64,000 bases of DNA from Hymenobacter ginkgonis (lineage in GTDB: Bacteria; Bacteroidota; Bacteroidia; Cytophagales; Hymenobacteraceae), in contig NZ_WQKZ01000007.1 of assembly GCF_009755225.1 (NCBI RefSeq), positions 99,565-163,564 on the forward strand, in the 5' to 3' direction. Below are positions 25,723 to 34,784 of the stretch, piece by piece. Position numbers and translations under genes: made by a program. Below the pieces are notes generated by a model. That model ran no database searches. It saw only the letters and a program-made list of their open reading frames with translations, and was not told the origin of the DNA. The first letter of the stretch is position 1. Each line of letters opens with the position of its first letter.

Positions 25723-26356
25723 TGAGCCGGTAAAATCCGCCGCCGGACCAGCCGACAAGTCGAAAGTCTGGCGCAAGCGCACGGCCGCCTGGTCGCGCTG
25801 GCTGCACCTGTACCTGTCGATGCTCAGCTTTCTGGTGGTGCTCTTCTTCGCCGTGACGGGCCTCACCCTCAACCACGTCGAGTGGTTCGACGGCCAACAA
25901 ACCGAGCGCAAAGCCACTGGTACCCTGCCGGCCGCGTGGGTCAATACCCCGGATACCGCCGCCATCAAGAAGCTGCAAGTTGTAGAGCGGCTGCGCCAGA
26001 ACTATCACGTGCAGGGCTCCGTCAGCGACTTTATAGTAGAGGATGACCAGTGCGCCGTTTCTTTCAAAGGCCCGGGCTACAGCGCCGATGCGTTCATCAA
26101 CCGGCACGACGGCACCATTAAGCTGACCGAGCAGCGGCAGGGTCTGGTGGCCGTGCTCAACGACCTGCACAAAGGCCGTGACAGCGGGGCCAAGTGGAGC
26201 TGGGTGATTGACGTGTCGGCCGGTTTCCTGACCCTGGTGTCGCTGAGTGGGCTGGCCATGCTGTTTTTTCTCAAGAACAAGCGGGCCAATGGCCTGCTGG
26301 TCGCGTTAGTGGGTGGGGCACTTTGCTACCTGCTCTACGCGCTCTGGGTGCCTTGA
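25709..26356 (+). CDS. PepSY-associated transmembrane protein
   Basis: A 215-residue inner-membrane protein. After a basic N-terminus (SKVWRKRTAAWSRWLHLYLS), the first helix FLVVLFFAVTGLTLNHVEWF has the PepSY_TM layout. A periplasmic loop of about 120 residues resembles PepSY and carries AWVNTPDTAAIKKLQVVERL and FINRHDGTIKLTEQ. Two more helices follow (WVIDVSAGFLTLVSLSGLAM and LLVALVGGALCYLLYALW). PepSY_TM proteins act in transmembrane electron transfer to flavinylated partners. The start at ATG 25709 lies inside the end of the ApbE-DUF2271 gene, indicating coupled translation and a shared complex. Confidence 0.88.
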   Translation: MRPTNEPVKSAAGPADKSKVWRKRTAAWSRWLHLYLSMLSFLVVLFFAVTGLTLNHVEWFDGQQTERKATGTLPAAWVNTPDTAAIKKLQVVERLRQNYHVQGSVSDFIVEDDQCAVSFKGPGYSADAFINRHDGTIKLTEQRQGLVAVLNDLHKGRDSGAKWSWVIDVSAGFLTLVSLSGLAMLFFLKNKRANGLLVALVGGALCYLLYALWVP

Positions 26357-26463
26357 GCCTGAAAAAGAGGGTAGCCTTACCAGGCATGCGCCACGACGCG
26401 GCCTAGTGGTGCGGCCTCCTTCGACTGCTATTCCACCACGTTCCCTCCGGCCCTCGCCGCCCC

Positions 26464-27141
26464 ATGCTTCGCCCTTTTCCTACCCGCCTATCCGCCCGGC
26501 TGCGTGCCTGGCAAAACCAGGTGCGGGAGCCGAGCCTGACCGCCCTGCTGCTGGGGCAGGTGCTGCTGCTGTTCCTGGTTAGCCCGCTGTCCAGCATTCA
26601 CCTGCTGCCCTACCAGGTGGTAAACGGGCTCCAACTAGTGCTACTCGTCATTTCCTACCTGGCGCTGCCGGTCACCAGCAAGGTGCGCCTGTTGATTGTG
26701 GTGTGCCTGCTGCCGTTAGTGTGGGTGCTGTTTGCCGGCTCCAACGCGTACATTGGCTTGTTGCTGCGCATGGTTACCACCCTGGGTATTACCGTGGCAG
26801 TGGGCCAGGCGGTATTCCGGGCTCAGCGCATCACCCGGCACCAGCTGCTGGGCGCAGTAGTGGTGTACCTCAATCTGGCCTTGCTGTTTATGGGCGCCTT
26901 CATTGTGCTGAGCGAAATCTGGCCGGGCGCTTTTACCACCCCCACCCACGACCACCCGCACCCCGGCGAATTGCTCTATTTCAGTCTGACTACGCTCACC
27001 TCGACCGGTTACGGCGACATTCTGCCCGTGCACCCGCTGGCCCGTAGCCTGGCCAACCTGGAGGCCGTCATCGGACAACTGTTCCTGGCCATTCTGCTCG
27101 CCCGCTTGGTCAGCCAGCACAACGGGGACAGCCGCGAGTAG
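26464..27141 (+). CDS. Two-TM potassium channel protein
   Basis: A 225-residue membrane protein with about six hydrophobic stretches. The last pair forms a pore: YLNLALLFMGAFIVLSEIWP, then the selectivity filter LTSTGYGDILPVHP, then the inner helix ANLEAVIGQLFLAILLARLV. The TxTGYGD signature is clear. The N-terminal half has four helices (LLLGQVLLLFLVSPLSSIHL; LVLLVISYLALPVTSKVRLL), as in many bacterial Kv-like or small Ion_trans_2 channels, but no charged S4 sensor is visible. It lies 107 bases after the PepSY gene and may be separately transcribed; no functional tie to the redox genes is implied. Confidence 0.92.
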   Translation: MLRPFPTRLSARLRAWQNQVREPSLTALLLGQVLLLFLVSPLSSIHLLPYQVVNGLQLVLLVISYLALPVTSKVRLLIVVCLLPLVWVLFAGSNAYIGLLLRMVTTLGITVAVGQAVFRAQRITRHQLLGAVVVYLNLALLFMGAFIVLSEIWPGAFTTPTHDHPHPGELLYFSLTTLTSTGYGDILPVHPLARSLANLEAVIGQLFLAILLARLVSQHNGDSRE

Positions 27142-27611
27142 ACTGGGCCAATCGCTGACGGAGAAGACTCAGTTACCGTAGCTGGCAGCGGCATTCAGGG
27201 GCTACGTGGCCAGTGGAGGAGCGCGGCGCTACCGGCCGCAGCGCCCAGCGGACGACTGCTAGCAGTAGATAAGGTTCCTTGCTGAGTTCTCAACAGCCAC
27301 GGGCCCTTGGTGGATGGATTTGCCGAGGGTGTTTGCAGCACGTAGCAATGCTTTCTTCGGGCGCTTTCAACCGGCCCTTATTAGACTACTTCTTCGGGAA
27401 GACTGCGCAGCCTAGCATATGTACAATTATTCAGGTCTGTTGGCAAGACGCAACCTCCGCCTGTATTAGCCGCGAGCGCCTAGTAGCGTCTCCTTGGTCT
27501 CTCGCCACGTACCTACATGTTCTCTTAGCCGCGCGTAGGGGAGTAGCAAAAGCGCGCTTGAGCGTCGTGTTGGCTACTATATATGGTCTTGTTCATTTTA
27601 TTTTTAGGGCT

Positions 27612-29369
27612 ATGACTACGCCATTTATTCTGCGCCTTTTCCTGCTGTTGGGCGGGAGCCTGTTGAGCCCCCTGCTGCTGCGAGCTCAAACCACCTCAGT
27701 CCCGTGGACCTGGGTCCAACGGGGGCAGGGGCCGTTAGGCAACGAGGGCCGCAGTGTGGCGGTGGATGCACAGGGTAATGCCTACGTCACGGGGTATTTT
27801 CGCCAATCCCTCACGGTGGGCGCGACGACATTGCGCACCGACTCGCTCGACGCCTTTCTGCTGAAATACTCGCCCCAGGGACAAGTGCTGTGGGCCCGCC
27901 AGTTAGGCGCCTCTCGGCAGGCGGTTGGATTTCACGTCGCCGTCGATGCTGTCGGCAACAGCTACGTGACGGGCCTGTTTCGCGGCACGCTCTAGCTCGG
28001 CACCCTGGTTCTGACGAGCATCAGCGCGGAGGACGAGTTTCTAATCAAGTATTGGCCCCAAGGTACTGTGCTGTGGGGACACCAGGACAGTGACAGTGCC
28101 CCCGCTTTCGCCTCAGCCATCCCTTGCCCATTCAACCCGACCAGGAAATGCGCGTGGCGGTAGATACGCAGGGTAATGTGTATACCGCCAATAGGTTCTG
28201 GGGCACCACCCAGCGAGGAGCGGCGCGTTTTACAGCCTACGGTTCTTTCGATGCCTTGCTGGTCAAGTACACGCCTCAGGGCGAAGTGCAGTGGGCCCGG
28301 CAGGGGGGCGGGGTAGGTAACGACTATGCGGCCGACCTCGCCCTGGATGCCACGGGCAATGTATTTCTGGTGGGCGGCTTCACAACTGACGCTAGGTTTG
28401 GTGCCATTACTTTGGCCGCTTGGGCCGAGCCGCGGGCCGAAAACTATAACCTTTATGTGCTCAAGTATGATGCCCAGGGCACCCCGCTCTGGGGACAGGC
28501 CCTAGTGTCTCACCAACTCCATACCTACTATTTCGCGAACGCGGCAGGAGTTGATGCCAGCGGCAACGCCTATGTGCTGGGGGGCTTTTTGCCCAGTCTC
28601 ACAATCGGGGCGATACCCTTTTCGCTGCCCAGCGCCAGCTCGGGCCACGTCTTTTTAGCCAAGTACGATCCGCAAGGCACCATGCAGTGGGCGCAGATGT
28701 CCGGCAGTGCGCCGCCGAACACGATCCTGGTTTCTGGGGGCCAAGACCTAGCCGTGGCCGCGGATGGCACCACCACCTTGACGGGCATGTACACGCAGCA
28801 GATGAACTTTGGGGCCTTGCACTTAGGCACGCCCGGGGCCATCAACCAACTGTATGTAGCGCGTTACTCGCCCCAAGGAAGCGTAGTGTGGGCGGGCGGG
28901 CGGCGGCAGTGCTTACCCCACGTTTTCAGGGAATGTCAATGGGGGGTACGGCGTGGCGACGACGGGGGACGAGACGACCTACATAACAGGGAGCTTTGGG
29001 GGCCGAGCCGACTTTGGGCCCTTTGTGCTGGATAGCACGGCCACGGCGCAGCCAACGTTATTTGTGGCCAAATTAGGCGCAACCACAGCCCTAGCCACGG
29101 GGACGGCTGCGCCGGTTTCGTCTCCCCAGCTCCGCGTATACCCGAACCCCACGGCGGGCGCAGGAGTGGACATTGCCCTGACGGCAGCTCCCGTGGAGGC
29201 GTATGAACTACGCGTATTAAATGCGCTCGGGCAACTGGTTTTTCGGCAAGCTAGCGCGGCCGGCACCACGCAGTGGCAGCTGCCTACTACTAGCTTTAGC
29301 CCAGGCTTATATCAGGTCCAGGTGCTGGGGGCCAGTAGTCGCTGGGCCCAGCTGCTGCTGGTCCGCTAA
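27612..29369 (+). pseudogene. Beta-propeller (SBBP-type) T9SS cargo protein, disrupted
   Basis: A signal peptide at 27612 (LRLFLLLGGSLLSPLLLRAQ) is followed by at least six blocks of the form VDAQGNAYVTGYF ... LTVGATTL ... DAFLLKYSPQGQVLWARQ, the seven-bladed-propeller-like SBBP repeat. The chain ends with a type A T9SS sorting domain (PQLRVYPNPTAG ... ALGQLVFRQ ... PGLYQVQVL). The coding chain is broken by TAG at 27993-27995, a frameshift near 28110-28130 and another near 28895-28950. Once full-length, it would have been a secreted or surface protein of about 585 residues. Three separate lesions argue for real decay rather than a single reading error. Confidence 0.85.
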
Positions 29370-29694
29370 ACAGCTGGATCCAGCGGAGAATAAGTAGGGA
29401 ATCTCCCGCTTGGGCGGGTGGGCTACGCGCGTAGAAGCGGCGCTAGCTGTCCGCTAGCCTCATTTAATATATGTGGCAATTATCGGACACTTGGCTGCTG
29501 CCAGTGGGCCCTTGACCTTAGTGAATAATTTGGCAAGAGCGACTCCAGCACGTAGAAGCACTTTTGGGACCTTTCTAGCTGACCGCTAGTGGAGTAGTCG
29601 CGCGCACCATGTTAGCAGGATAGTTCATAAGTTGGTTAGCTCCGCTGGTAACTGGCTCACGAAACAGGCAGGCCGACCAGCCAGCGGTTGACCG
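29370..29694. other. Intergenic region, no gene
   Basis: Only a small hairpin CCCGC-TTGG-GCGGG at 29405-29418 was seen, which may end transcription of the disrupted propeller gene. No coding frame is supported. Confidence 0.45.
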
Positions 29695-30120
29695 TTAGTA
29701 GTGAGCCGCGGGCACCTGCACGAGGGCTTGCATCGCCTCCACAAACGAGGTCGTAATGGCGCCGGAGCCCAGGAAGGGCTGCCCTGATTTAGGCGGGGCT
29801 AGGTAGCCAGCTAGATAAGTGAACTGGGCCGGCGAGAGGGACTGAAAAGCCAGTGGTTACTGGGTGAAGCGGCGAGCCGCAATGGGGTGGTGGGCAACTT
29901 TACACAGATGCTGATGCCGCGGGTCCTGGCTGATGCGCCTATAGGCTGCTTCCAGAACGGTCTGCTCGCCCTCCAGTAGCTGGATAAAGCGCTTGTTATT
30001 ATACAAGGCCCCCGTGAGGTGCTGCCGAGCGTTCGCCTGCCGGGCTTGTTCTAGTAAGCATGTCAAGGCCTTGGCCGACAGCGGTCGTGTTGCCTGACTT
30101 AGGTAGATAAGGTGATGCAT
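29695..30120 (-). pseudogene. BLUF-domain blue-light sensor with premature stop
   Basis: Reading from the ATG at 30120, the BLUF fold is well preserved: HLIYLSQATRPLS with the flavin-contacting Tyr, QANARQHLTGALYNN with the conserved Asn, and RFIQLLEGEQTVLEAAYRRI with the key Gln, followed by SQDPRHQHLCKVAHHPIAAR. Codon 88 is TAA, where BLUF proteins usually have Trp (RRFTQ*PLAFQSLS). The frame then continues through SPAQFTYLAGYL to a natural stop at 29695-29697. Total length would be 141 residues. The truncated 87-residue form lacks the capping helices and is unlikely to signal normally. Confidence 0.85.
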
Positions 30121-30759
30121 AGAGTCCTTCTAGCCACTCAAAACAGGACCGCAAAGATACTAGACCACATCACCTTCTTTTTAGGTGCGACTCGCGCTAA
30201 CTAGCCGACTTAACACGTAGTAGCCCTCGCGCCGACTGGAGATTACGGAAGTAGTGGTGCGCGGTGTTTTAAGAGGTTCTCGTACGTTAAGCTTGTTCGG
30301 CGCGAGCACGGCTAAGGAGCCAGGGGTCGACGGACGGCGCCGTCACGATTAGGACAGTGTTTAGCTACCTCTTGTCTTAGCTAGGACTACCCCGTTTGAG
30401 CCTCGCGTAAGAAGGGGGTAGCTTTTTTATGTATTAGGTGATTATCAGGTAGCCAAGTATGGCTTGCCAGTGATAATGAAACTCCTTGGTGGCATGTGAA
30501 GAACGTTGCGCTAAGCCTGCCACGTGACTAACGGTATCAAGCGCGCCTTTCAAGGGTTTTGAGGTTGCTTACTTCTGCCTAGACTGGTCTTCTTTCACGG
30601 GAAGCTTACCACTGGTTCTAAGGCCCGTGTCACGGGCAGCAGGCTACTACTTAATAGGGGGCATTAAACAGCAGGAATCTGCTATTGTAAAGACTTTAGG
30701 CAGCTTGCGTTCAAGCGCAAGCTCTACCTTGTGCGCTCGCTCCTTACTTGCCCTGCGCT
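30121..30759. other. Intergenic region upstream of the GH28 gene
   Basis: A 640-base stretch with no supported gene. It contains a terminator-like hairpin at 30387-30428 and AT-richer sequence from about 30421. The promoter of the polygalacturonase-like gene should lie between 30640 and 30750, but no motif could be assigned. Confidence 0.45.
30387..30428 (+). terminator. Orphan terminator-like hairpin
   Basis: CTACCCC (30387-30393) pairs with GGGGTAG (30415-30421) and is followed by CTTTTTT. No intact gene reads into it from the left, so it may belong to a lost gene. Confidence 0.55.
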
Positions 30760-32061
30760 ATGCCTAAAATGTTGCTGCTACTTTTCATTTGCCTAGGTGC
30801 ACTTGTTCCGTTGGCTCATGCCAAAGAGTATCTTATCACTCAGTATGGCGCCAGCACCGACAGTACCAAGCTGAATACCCAGGTTATTCAGGGTGCTATT
30901 GATAAAGCGAGTGCCAGTGGGGGCGGCACAATTGTCATTCCGAAAGGCGTGTTTCTGAGTGGGGCCTTATTTTTCAAGCCTCACACGCACTTACGCCTGT
31001 TGGAAGGCGCCAAGCTGAAAGGCTCCGACAATATTGTCGACTACCCGCTGGTACCGTCCCGGATGGAGGGCCAAAAGCTGGATTATTATGCCGCGCTCGT
31101 CAATGCGTACCGGGTCAATAACTTCACCATCACCGGCCCGGGCATTATCGACGGCAACGGGTTGCGGTTCTGGAAAGCCTTTTGGGCGCACCGCGACTCC
31201 CTGCAGCAAGTGGGTAAGGCCTCCACTAACCTAGAGGTACACCGGCCCCGGCTGCTTTTCATCTGGGGCTGTGACCAGGTCACCATTCGGCAGGTGAAGC
31301 TGCGCAACGCGGGGTTCTGGACCACGCACTTGTACCAATGCACCAACGTGCTGCTGGAGGGGTGCGATATCCGCTCGCCCTTCCGACCGGTAAAAGCGCC
31401 GAGTACCGATGGCGTGGACATCGACGTGTGCCGGAAGGTCACCATTCGCAACTGCTACCTCTCCGTGAATGACGACGGTATCTGCCTGAAAGGAGGTAAA
31501 GGCCCGGATGCGCAGTCGCTCCCGGAGAACGGCCCCATTGAAGATGTCCTGGTGGAGAATTGCACCTTCGGCGAAGTACACGCGGCCCTGACCTGCGGCA
31601 GCGAGTGCATCCATGCCAACCGCATCACGCTGCGAAACTGCCGGGTCGACAACGATCGGCCGCTGCTCTTATTTAAGATGCGCCCCGATACCTATCAGCT
31701 TTACGAAAACATCACCGTAGAAAACGTTACCGGCCGGTGCGGCACCCTTGTCACGCTCTCGCCCTGGACGCAGTTTTTCAACATGGCCGGCAGCGCGCAG
31801 AAACCCTTCGGCATCATCCGTAACATTTCCATCGCCAACGTCAAGGTACACTGCAAGCAGTTCGCGGTGCTAGAGGGCAATCCAACCGATAAAGTGGAGA
31901 ACATCGTCTTTAAGCAGGTGGAAGCCACGGCTGAAAAAGCAGCTTTCCCCAATAAGTATGCAACCGTAAAATTTGAAAACGTCACCCTCAACGGGACCCC
32001 ACTGAAAGCGACGCAGGAAATTCAACAAGCCCCGGCAGCGACCCCATTGCGGCCCGATTAG
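30760..32061 (+). CDS. Glycoside hydrolase family 28 (polygalacturonase-like)
   Basis: A 433-residue secreted enzyme. The ATG at 30760 gives the signal peptide MPKMLLLLFICLGALVPLAHA; a TTG four codons upstream opens the longer frame. The right-handed beta-helix catalytic core shows ITGPGIIDGNG, FIWGCDQVTIRQVKLRNAGF, then the GH28 acids in APSTDGVDIDVC and SVNDDGICLKGG. The position usually GHG reads CGSECIH here, as in many Bacteroidota exo-acting or rhamnogalacturonan-directed members. It probably releases galacturonic acid from pectin. The gene stands alone; a bidirectional hairpin separates it from the convergent DUF1080 gene. Confidence 0.93.
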   Translation: MPKMLLLLFICLGALVPLAHAKEYLITQYGASTDSTKLNTQVIQGAIDKASASGGGTIVIPKGVFLSGALFFKPHTHLRLLEGAKLKGSDNIVDYPLVPSRMEGQKLDYYAALVNAYRVNNFTITGPGIIDGNGLRFWKAFWAHRDSLQQVGKASTNLEVHRPRLLFIWGCDQVTIRQVKLRNAGFWTTHLYQCTNVLLEGCDIRSPFRPVKAPSTDGVDIDVCRKVTIRNCYLSVNDDGICLKGGKGPDAQSLPENGPIEDVLVENCTFGEVHAALTCGSECIHANRITLRNCRVDNDRPLLLFKMRPDTYQLYENITVENVTGRCGTLVTLSPWTQFFNMAGSAQKPFGIIRNISIANVKVHCKQFAVLEGNPTDKVENIVFKQVEATAEKAAFPNKYATVKFENVTLNGTPLKATQEIQQAPAATPLRPD

Positions 32062-32170
32062 CTGCGGCCGAAGAGCGACCCTACCAAGTACTCGATTGCA
32101 AGCGAGGCACTCTATGCTGTAATCATCACACCTTGCCGAACCCTCACTTATAGCATCATACTGGCGGGGT

Positions 32171-32210
32171 CAAATAGGTAGCGATAAATAAAAGTGTCGC
32201 TACCTATTTG
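32171..32210. terminator. Bidirectional terminator between GH28 and DUF1080 genes
   Basis: The perfect 14-bp arms CAAATAGGTAGCGA (32171-32184) and TCGCTACCTATTTG (32197-32210) lie midway between convergent genes. Confidence 0.75.
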
Positions 32211-32253
32211 AGAGGACTCTGCTTTAACAAGAGGGAACTAGTTGCTCGCTACA

Positions 32254-33048
32254 CTAGCGTAACTTCTTGATTTTCAAGCTACGGAAGGAAACCTGATTGC
32301 CATGTTCTTGCAGTAGTAGATGCCCGGCCGGGGCCTCGCCGAAATGCGGCCAGACGTGGTATTTGCTACCGGCTACCAACGTCCGGAAGGCCGGCGAACC
32401 GCGGTCGTATTCGAGCACTTTCACCCCATTCAGGTAATGTTCGACGTGATTCGTGGGGTAGACGACCACCCGCCCGACATTCCACGCCCCAATGGGCCGC
32501 TGACAGACCGCCGGCTTGACGGCCGGAATCAGGTCGTAGAGCGAAGCGAGGGTGCGGTCGCCGTTGGTGCCGAGCTTAGCGTCGGGATGCCGGGTATCGT
32601 CGAGCAGTTGGTATTCCAGGCCAATAGGCGAGCCGGGCGTTTGCTCGGCCAGGGTCACGAAGTAGATGACCCCACTGTTGGCCCCCGGCGTGAGCTGGAA
32701 TTCAAACGAGAAGTCGAAAGCTCGGTACTGCGCCGTCGTGATAATATCCCCGCCGTTGGCCGATTCCTTGCCGTCAGCTGCAAGCGTGGTTAGCTCCCCC
32801 TTCGCTATTTGCCAGCCGTGGGTAGGAAAAGCTGGCCCCTTTGCGCTGCGCCAGCCGGCCGCCGTTTTGCCATCGAAGAGCAAGTGCCAGCCCTGGCGGC
32901 GCTCAGCCGCCGTCAATGTATTCGGGGCCGGGTCTTCGGCGACTCTTGTCCCCTGTGGCCTGGCCGGTAGGTTCGGACTGCCCAGCAGGAGGATGGACCC
33001 CAATAGGTAGTGTGTAAGGTGACGGGCGGGGTAAACTATAGTCAGCAT
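32254..33048 (-). CDS. DUF1080 (3-keto-disaccharide hydrolase-like) secreted protein
   Basis: A 264-residue exported protein with N-terminal signal segment (HYLLGSILLLGSPNLPARPQ). The concanavalin-like DUF1080 domain begins GWHLLFDGKTAAGWRS, continues with GWQIAKGELTTLAADGK, GGDIITTAQYRAFDFSFEFQ, GANSGVIYFVTL and GLEYQLLDDTRHPDA. It ends with NHVEHYLNGVKVLEYDRGSP and SFRSLKIKKL. The family includes 3-keto-glycoside hydrolases, and related domains bind polysaccharides. The substrate here is unknown; the neighbouring GH28 gene suggests plant-polysaccharide work. Confidence 0.9.
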   Translation of the reverse strand: MLTIVYPARHLTHYLLGSILLLGSPNLPARPQGTRVAEDPAPNTLTAAERRQGWHLLFDGKTAAGWRSAKGPAFPTHGWQIAKGELTTLAADGKESANGGDIITTAQYRAFDFSFEFQLTPGANSGVIYFVTLAEQTPGSPIGLEYQLLDDTRHPDAKLGTNGDRTLASLYDLIPAVKPAVCQRPIGAWNVGRVVVYPTNHVEHYLNGVKVLEYDRGSPAFRTLVAGSKYHVWPHFGEAPAGHLLLQEHGNQVSFRSLKIKKLR

Positions 33049-33382
33049 AGTACGGAGGAGGGAATGGCTACGAAAGTAGCAGCTCTCTTAGCGAGGGCGA
33101 CCCTGCGACGCGTGAGTGAAGGAGTACGACTAGCCTGCTAGTACGAAAGACTAGCGAGTGGCAGCAAGCTATTCACTTCTCACACCCAAACGTAAGGACT
33201 GATAACACCCTATTTTTGCTCCTCCACACTTAGAAATAATTACCGTCGATAATTAAGCTGCTTCTTATCGACAGTAAGTTGAAAAACGAGTTAGCTTAAT
33301 GGCTTAGTCTGTATGGCACCTTTAACGCTAGAGTGGCGGTCATTCGTGGCCCTACCCCTGTCGAAAACCCGCTTTACCCATC
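33049..33382. other. Intergenic region with recombination-site-like palindrome
   Basis: No gene was seen. It holds the palindrome at 33240-33277 (separate entry). The AT-rich stretch 33200-33300 is also the likely promoter region of the Crp-like gene. Confidence 0.5.
33240..33277. repeat. Palindromic site related to the recombinase-proximal site
   Basis: TTACCGTCGATAA (33240-33252) and TTATCGACAGTAA (33265-33277) are inverted with one mismatch around a 12-base centre. The arms match 12 and 11 of 13 bases with the arms of the perfect palindrome at 35831-35871. The right half continues into AAGTTGAAAAA, a tail shared with repeats at 36086 and 51002. Confidence 0.55.
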
Positions 33383-33979
33383 ATGCCCCCTATCTACCAG
33401 CAGATACTCGCCAATGTCGCCCGCGACATCACCCTAACACCCGAGGAAGCTGCCCGTTTCACCCATCTGCTGGGTACGCAGCAGGTGGTGAGCGGCGACC
33501 ACCTACTGGTGGCGGGCGAGCGCGCTACCTGCCTCTGGTTCGTGGTCAGCGGCTGCGTGCGCACCTATACCACCGACGCGCAGGGGCGCGAACACAACCT
33601 GGCCTTCTCCACCGAAGGGTGGTGGTGCACCGACTCAACCAGCTTTTTCGACGGGGGTAGGGCCACGCTGGCCTTGCAAGCCTTGGAAGAGACGAGCCTG
33701 CTCTCGCTCAGCCTGTCCGATTTGGAGCGCTTGTGCACCCAGGTGCCTACGTTCGAGCGCTTCTTTCGACTCCTTTCCCAAAAGGGCTACCAGTTGCTTG
33801 AGCGCCGGCTCGTCGCGATGCTGCGCCTGACGGCCGAGGCACGTTTTATCCGCTTCCATCGGCAGTACCCCCGCCTGCTGAACCGAGTGGCGCAAAAGCA
33901 TATTGCGGCGTACCTCGGTATCACGCCCGAGTTTCTGAGCATGTTGCGCCGCAAGCACACATCGCAAGCGCGTTCTTAA
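33383..33979 (+). CDS. Crp/Fnr-family transcriptional regulator
   Basis: A 198-residue regulator. A cyclic-nucleotide-binding-like jelly roll occupies about residues 25-120 (QQVVSGDHLLVAGERATCLW, FVVSGCVRTYTTDAQGREHN, FSTEGWWCTDSTSFFDGGRA). A long dimer helix and the C-terminal helix-turn-helix follow (RFIRFHRQYPRLLNRVAQKH, IAAYLGITPEFLSMLRRKHT). The canonical cAMP-binding Arg/Glu phosphate cassette is not evident, so the ligand is unknown. The DUF1330 gene starts 81 bases downstream on the same strand and may be a target or co-transcribed. Confidence 0.93.
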   Translation: MPPIYQQILANVARDITLTPEEAARFTHLLGTQQVVSGDHLLVAGERATCLWFVVSGCVRTYTTDAQGREHNLAFSTEGWWCTDSTSFFDGGRATLALQALEETSLLSLSLSDLERLCTQVPTFERFFRLLSQKGYQLLERRLVAMLRLTAEARFIRFHRQYPRLLNRVAQKHIAAYLGITPEFLSMLRRKHTSQARS

Positions 33980-34060
33980 AGTAGTTTAAGTAGGGTGCAG
34001 GGGGCGGGAGGCGTGCTTTGCGGCCTCCTTTTACAAGTACTCTTCCCCCTACTTTCTGCC

Positions 34061-34537
34061 ATGCTGGACACCCCTCCCAACTTACGCCTTGACGCGGTAG
34101 TAGCCGCCGCCGCGGCCTTGCCCGCCGAGCAGCCCGTGGTGATGCTCAATCTACTGCGTTACCGTGACCAAGCCACCTACGACGACCCTACCACTCAGCC
34201 GCCACGTACCGGCCACGAAGCATATCAGGCGTATATAGCAGCCTTTCTGCAGTACAACGACCCGGCCGAGTTCACTATCGTCTTTCAGGGTGCCGCCCAG
34301 GCGCAACTAGCCGGATTACCCGGCGAGCAGTGGGACGCGGTCGCCCTGGTCGAATACCGGAACCTAAACGTCTTTCGACGTTGGGTAGAAAGCGACATTT
34401 ACACGAGTCAGGTGGCACCCATCCGCCGGGCGGCCCTGGCCGATTGGCGCCTGCTGCTGCTCACCCGGCCGGGCACCCTGGGCGCGGCGGACACGGGCTA
34501 TCTGCGCGGGCTGATGGCCCAAGAGACGAATTATTGA
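34061..34537 (+). CDS. DUF1330 domain protein
   Basis: A 158-residue cytoplasmic protein, started at ATG 34061 (the frame is open from 33995 but that extension has no family match). The dimeric alpha+beta barrel of DUF1330 is recognisable: PVVMLNLLRYRDQATYDDP, GHEAYQAYIAAFLQYND, FTIVFQGAAQAQLAGLPGE, WDAVALVEYRNLNVFRRWVE and YTSQVAPIRRAALADWRLLL. Family members have no settled function. It follows the Crp-like regulator and shares its direction. Confidence 0.85.
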   Translation: MLDTPPNLRLDAVVAAAAALPAEQPVVMLNLLRYRDQATYDDPTTQPPRTGHEAYQAYIAAFLQYNDPAEFTIVFQGAAQAQLAGLPGEQWDAVALVEYRNLNVFRRWVESDIYTSQVAPIRRAALADWRLLLLTRPGTLGAADTGYLRGLMAQETNY

Positions 34538-34784
34538 GGCTGCTCGAAGCCTACTTGGCAAGCGACAAAGCTAGGGAACGTCGTCGCACTGACGGATGAC
34601 GCTCCCTACTGTACGTTCACCTAGTAAGCGTACCAGTTGGCATGAAAGAAAAATCTGCTTGGTCGGTGAGGTGCCATCTTTCACTCAACGCAGTTAGGCA
34701 GCGCTAAGGAAACGGTCTGATTACCTATCTGACCTTATTTTTTACCCTAACCACTCCTTATTATATGGTCCCATCGAATTTGCC

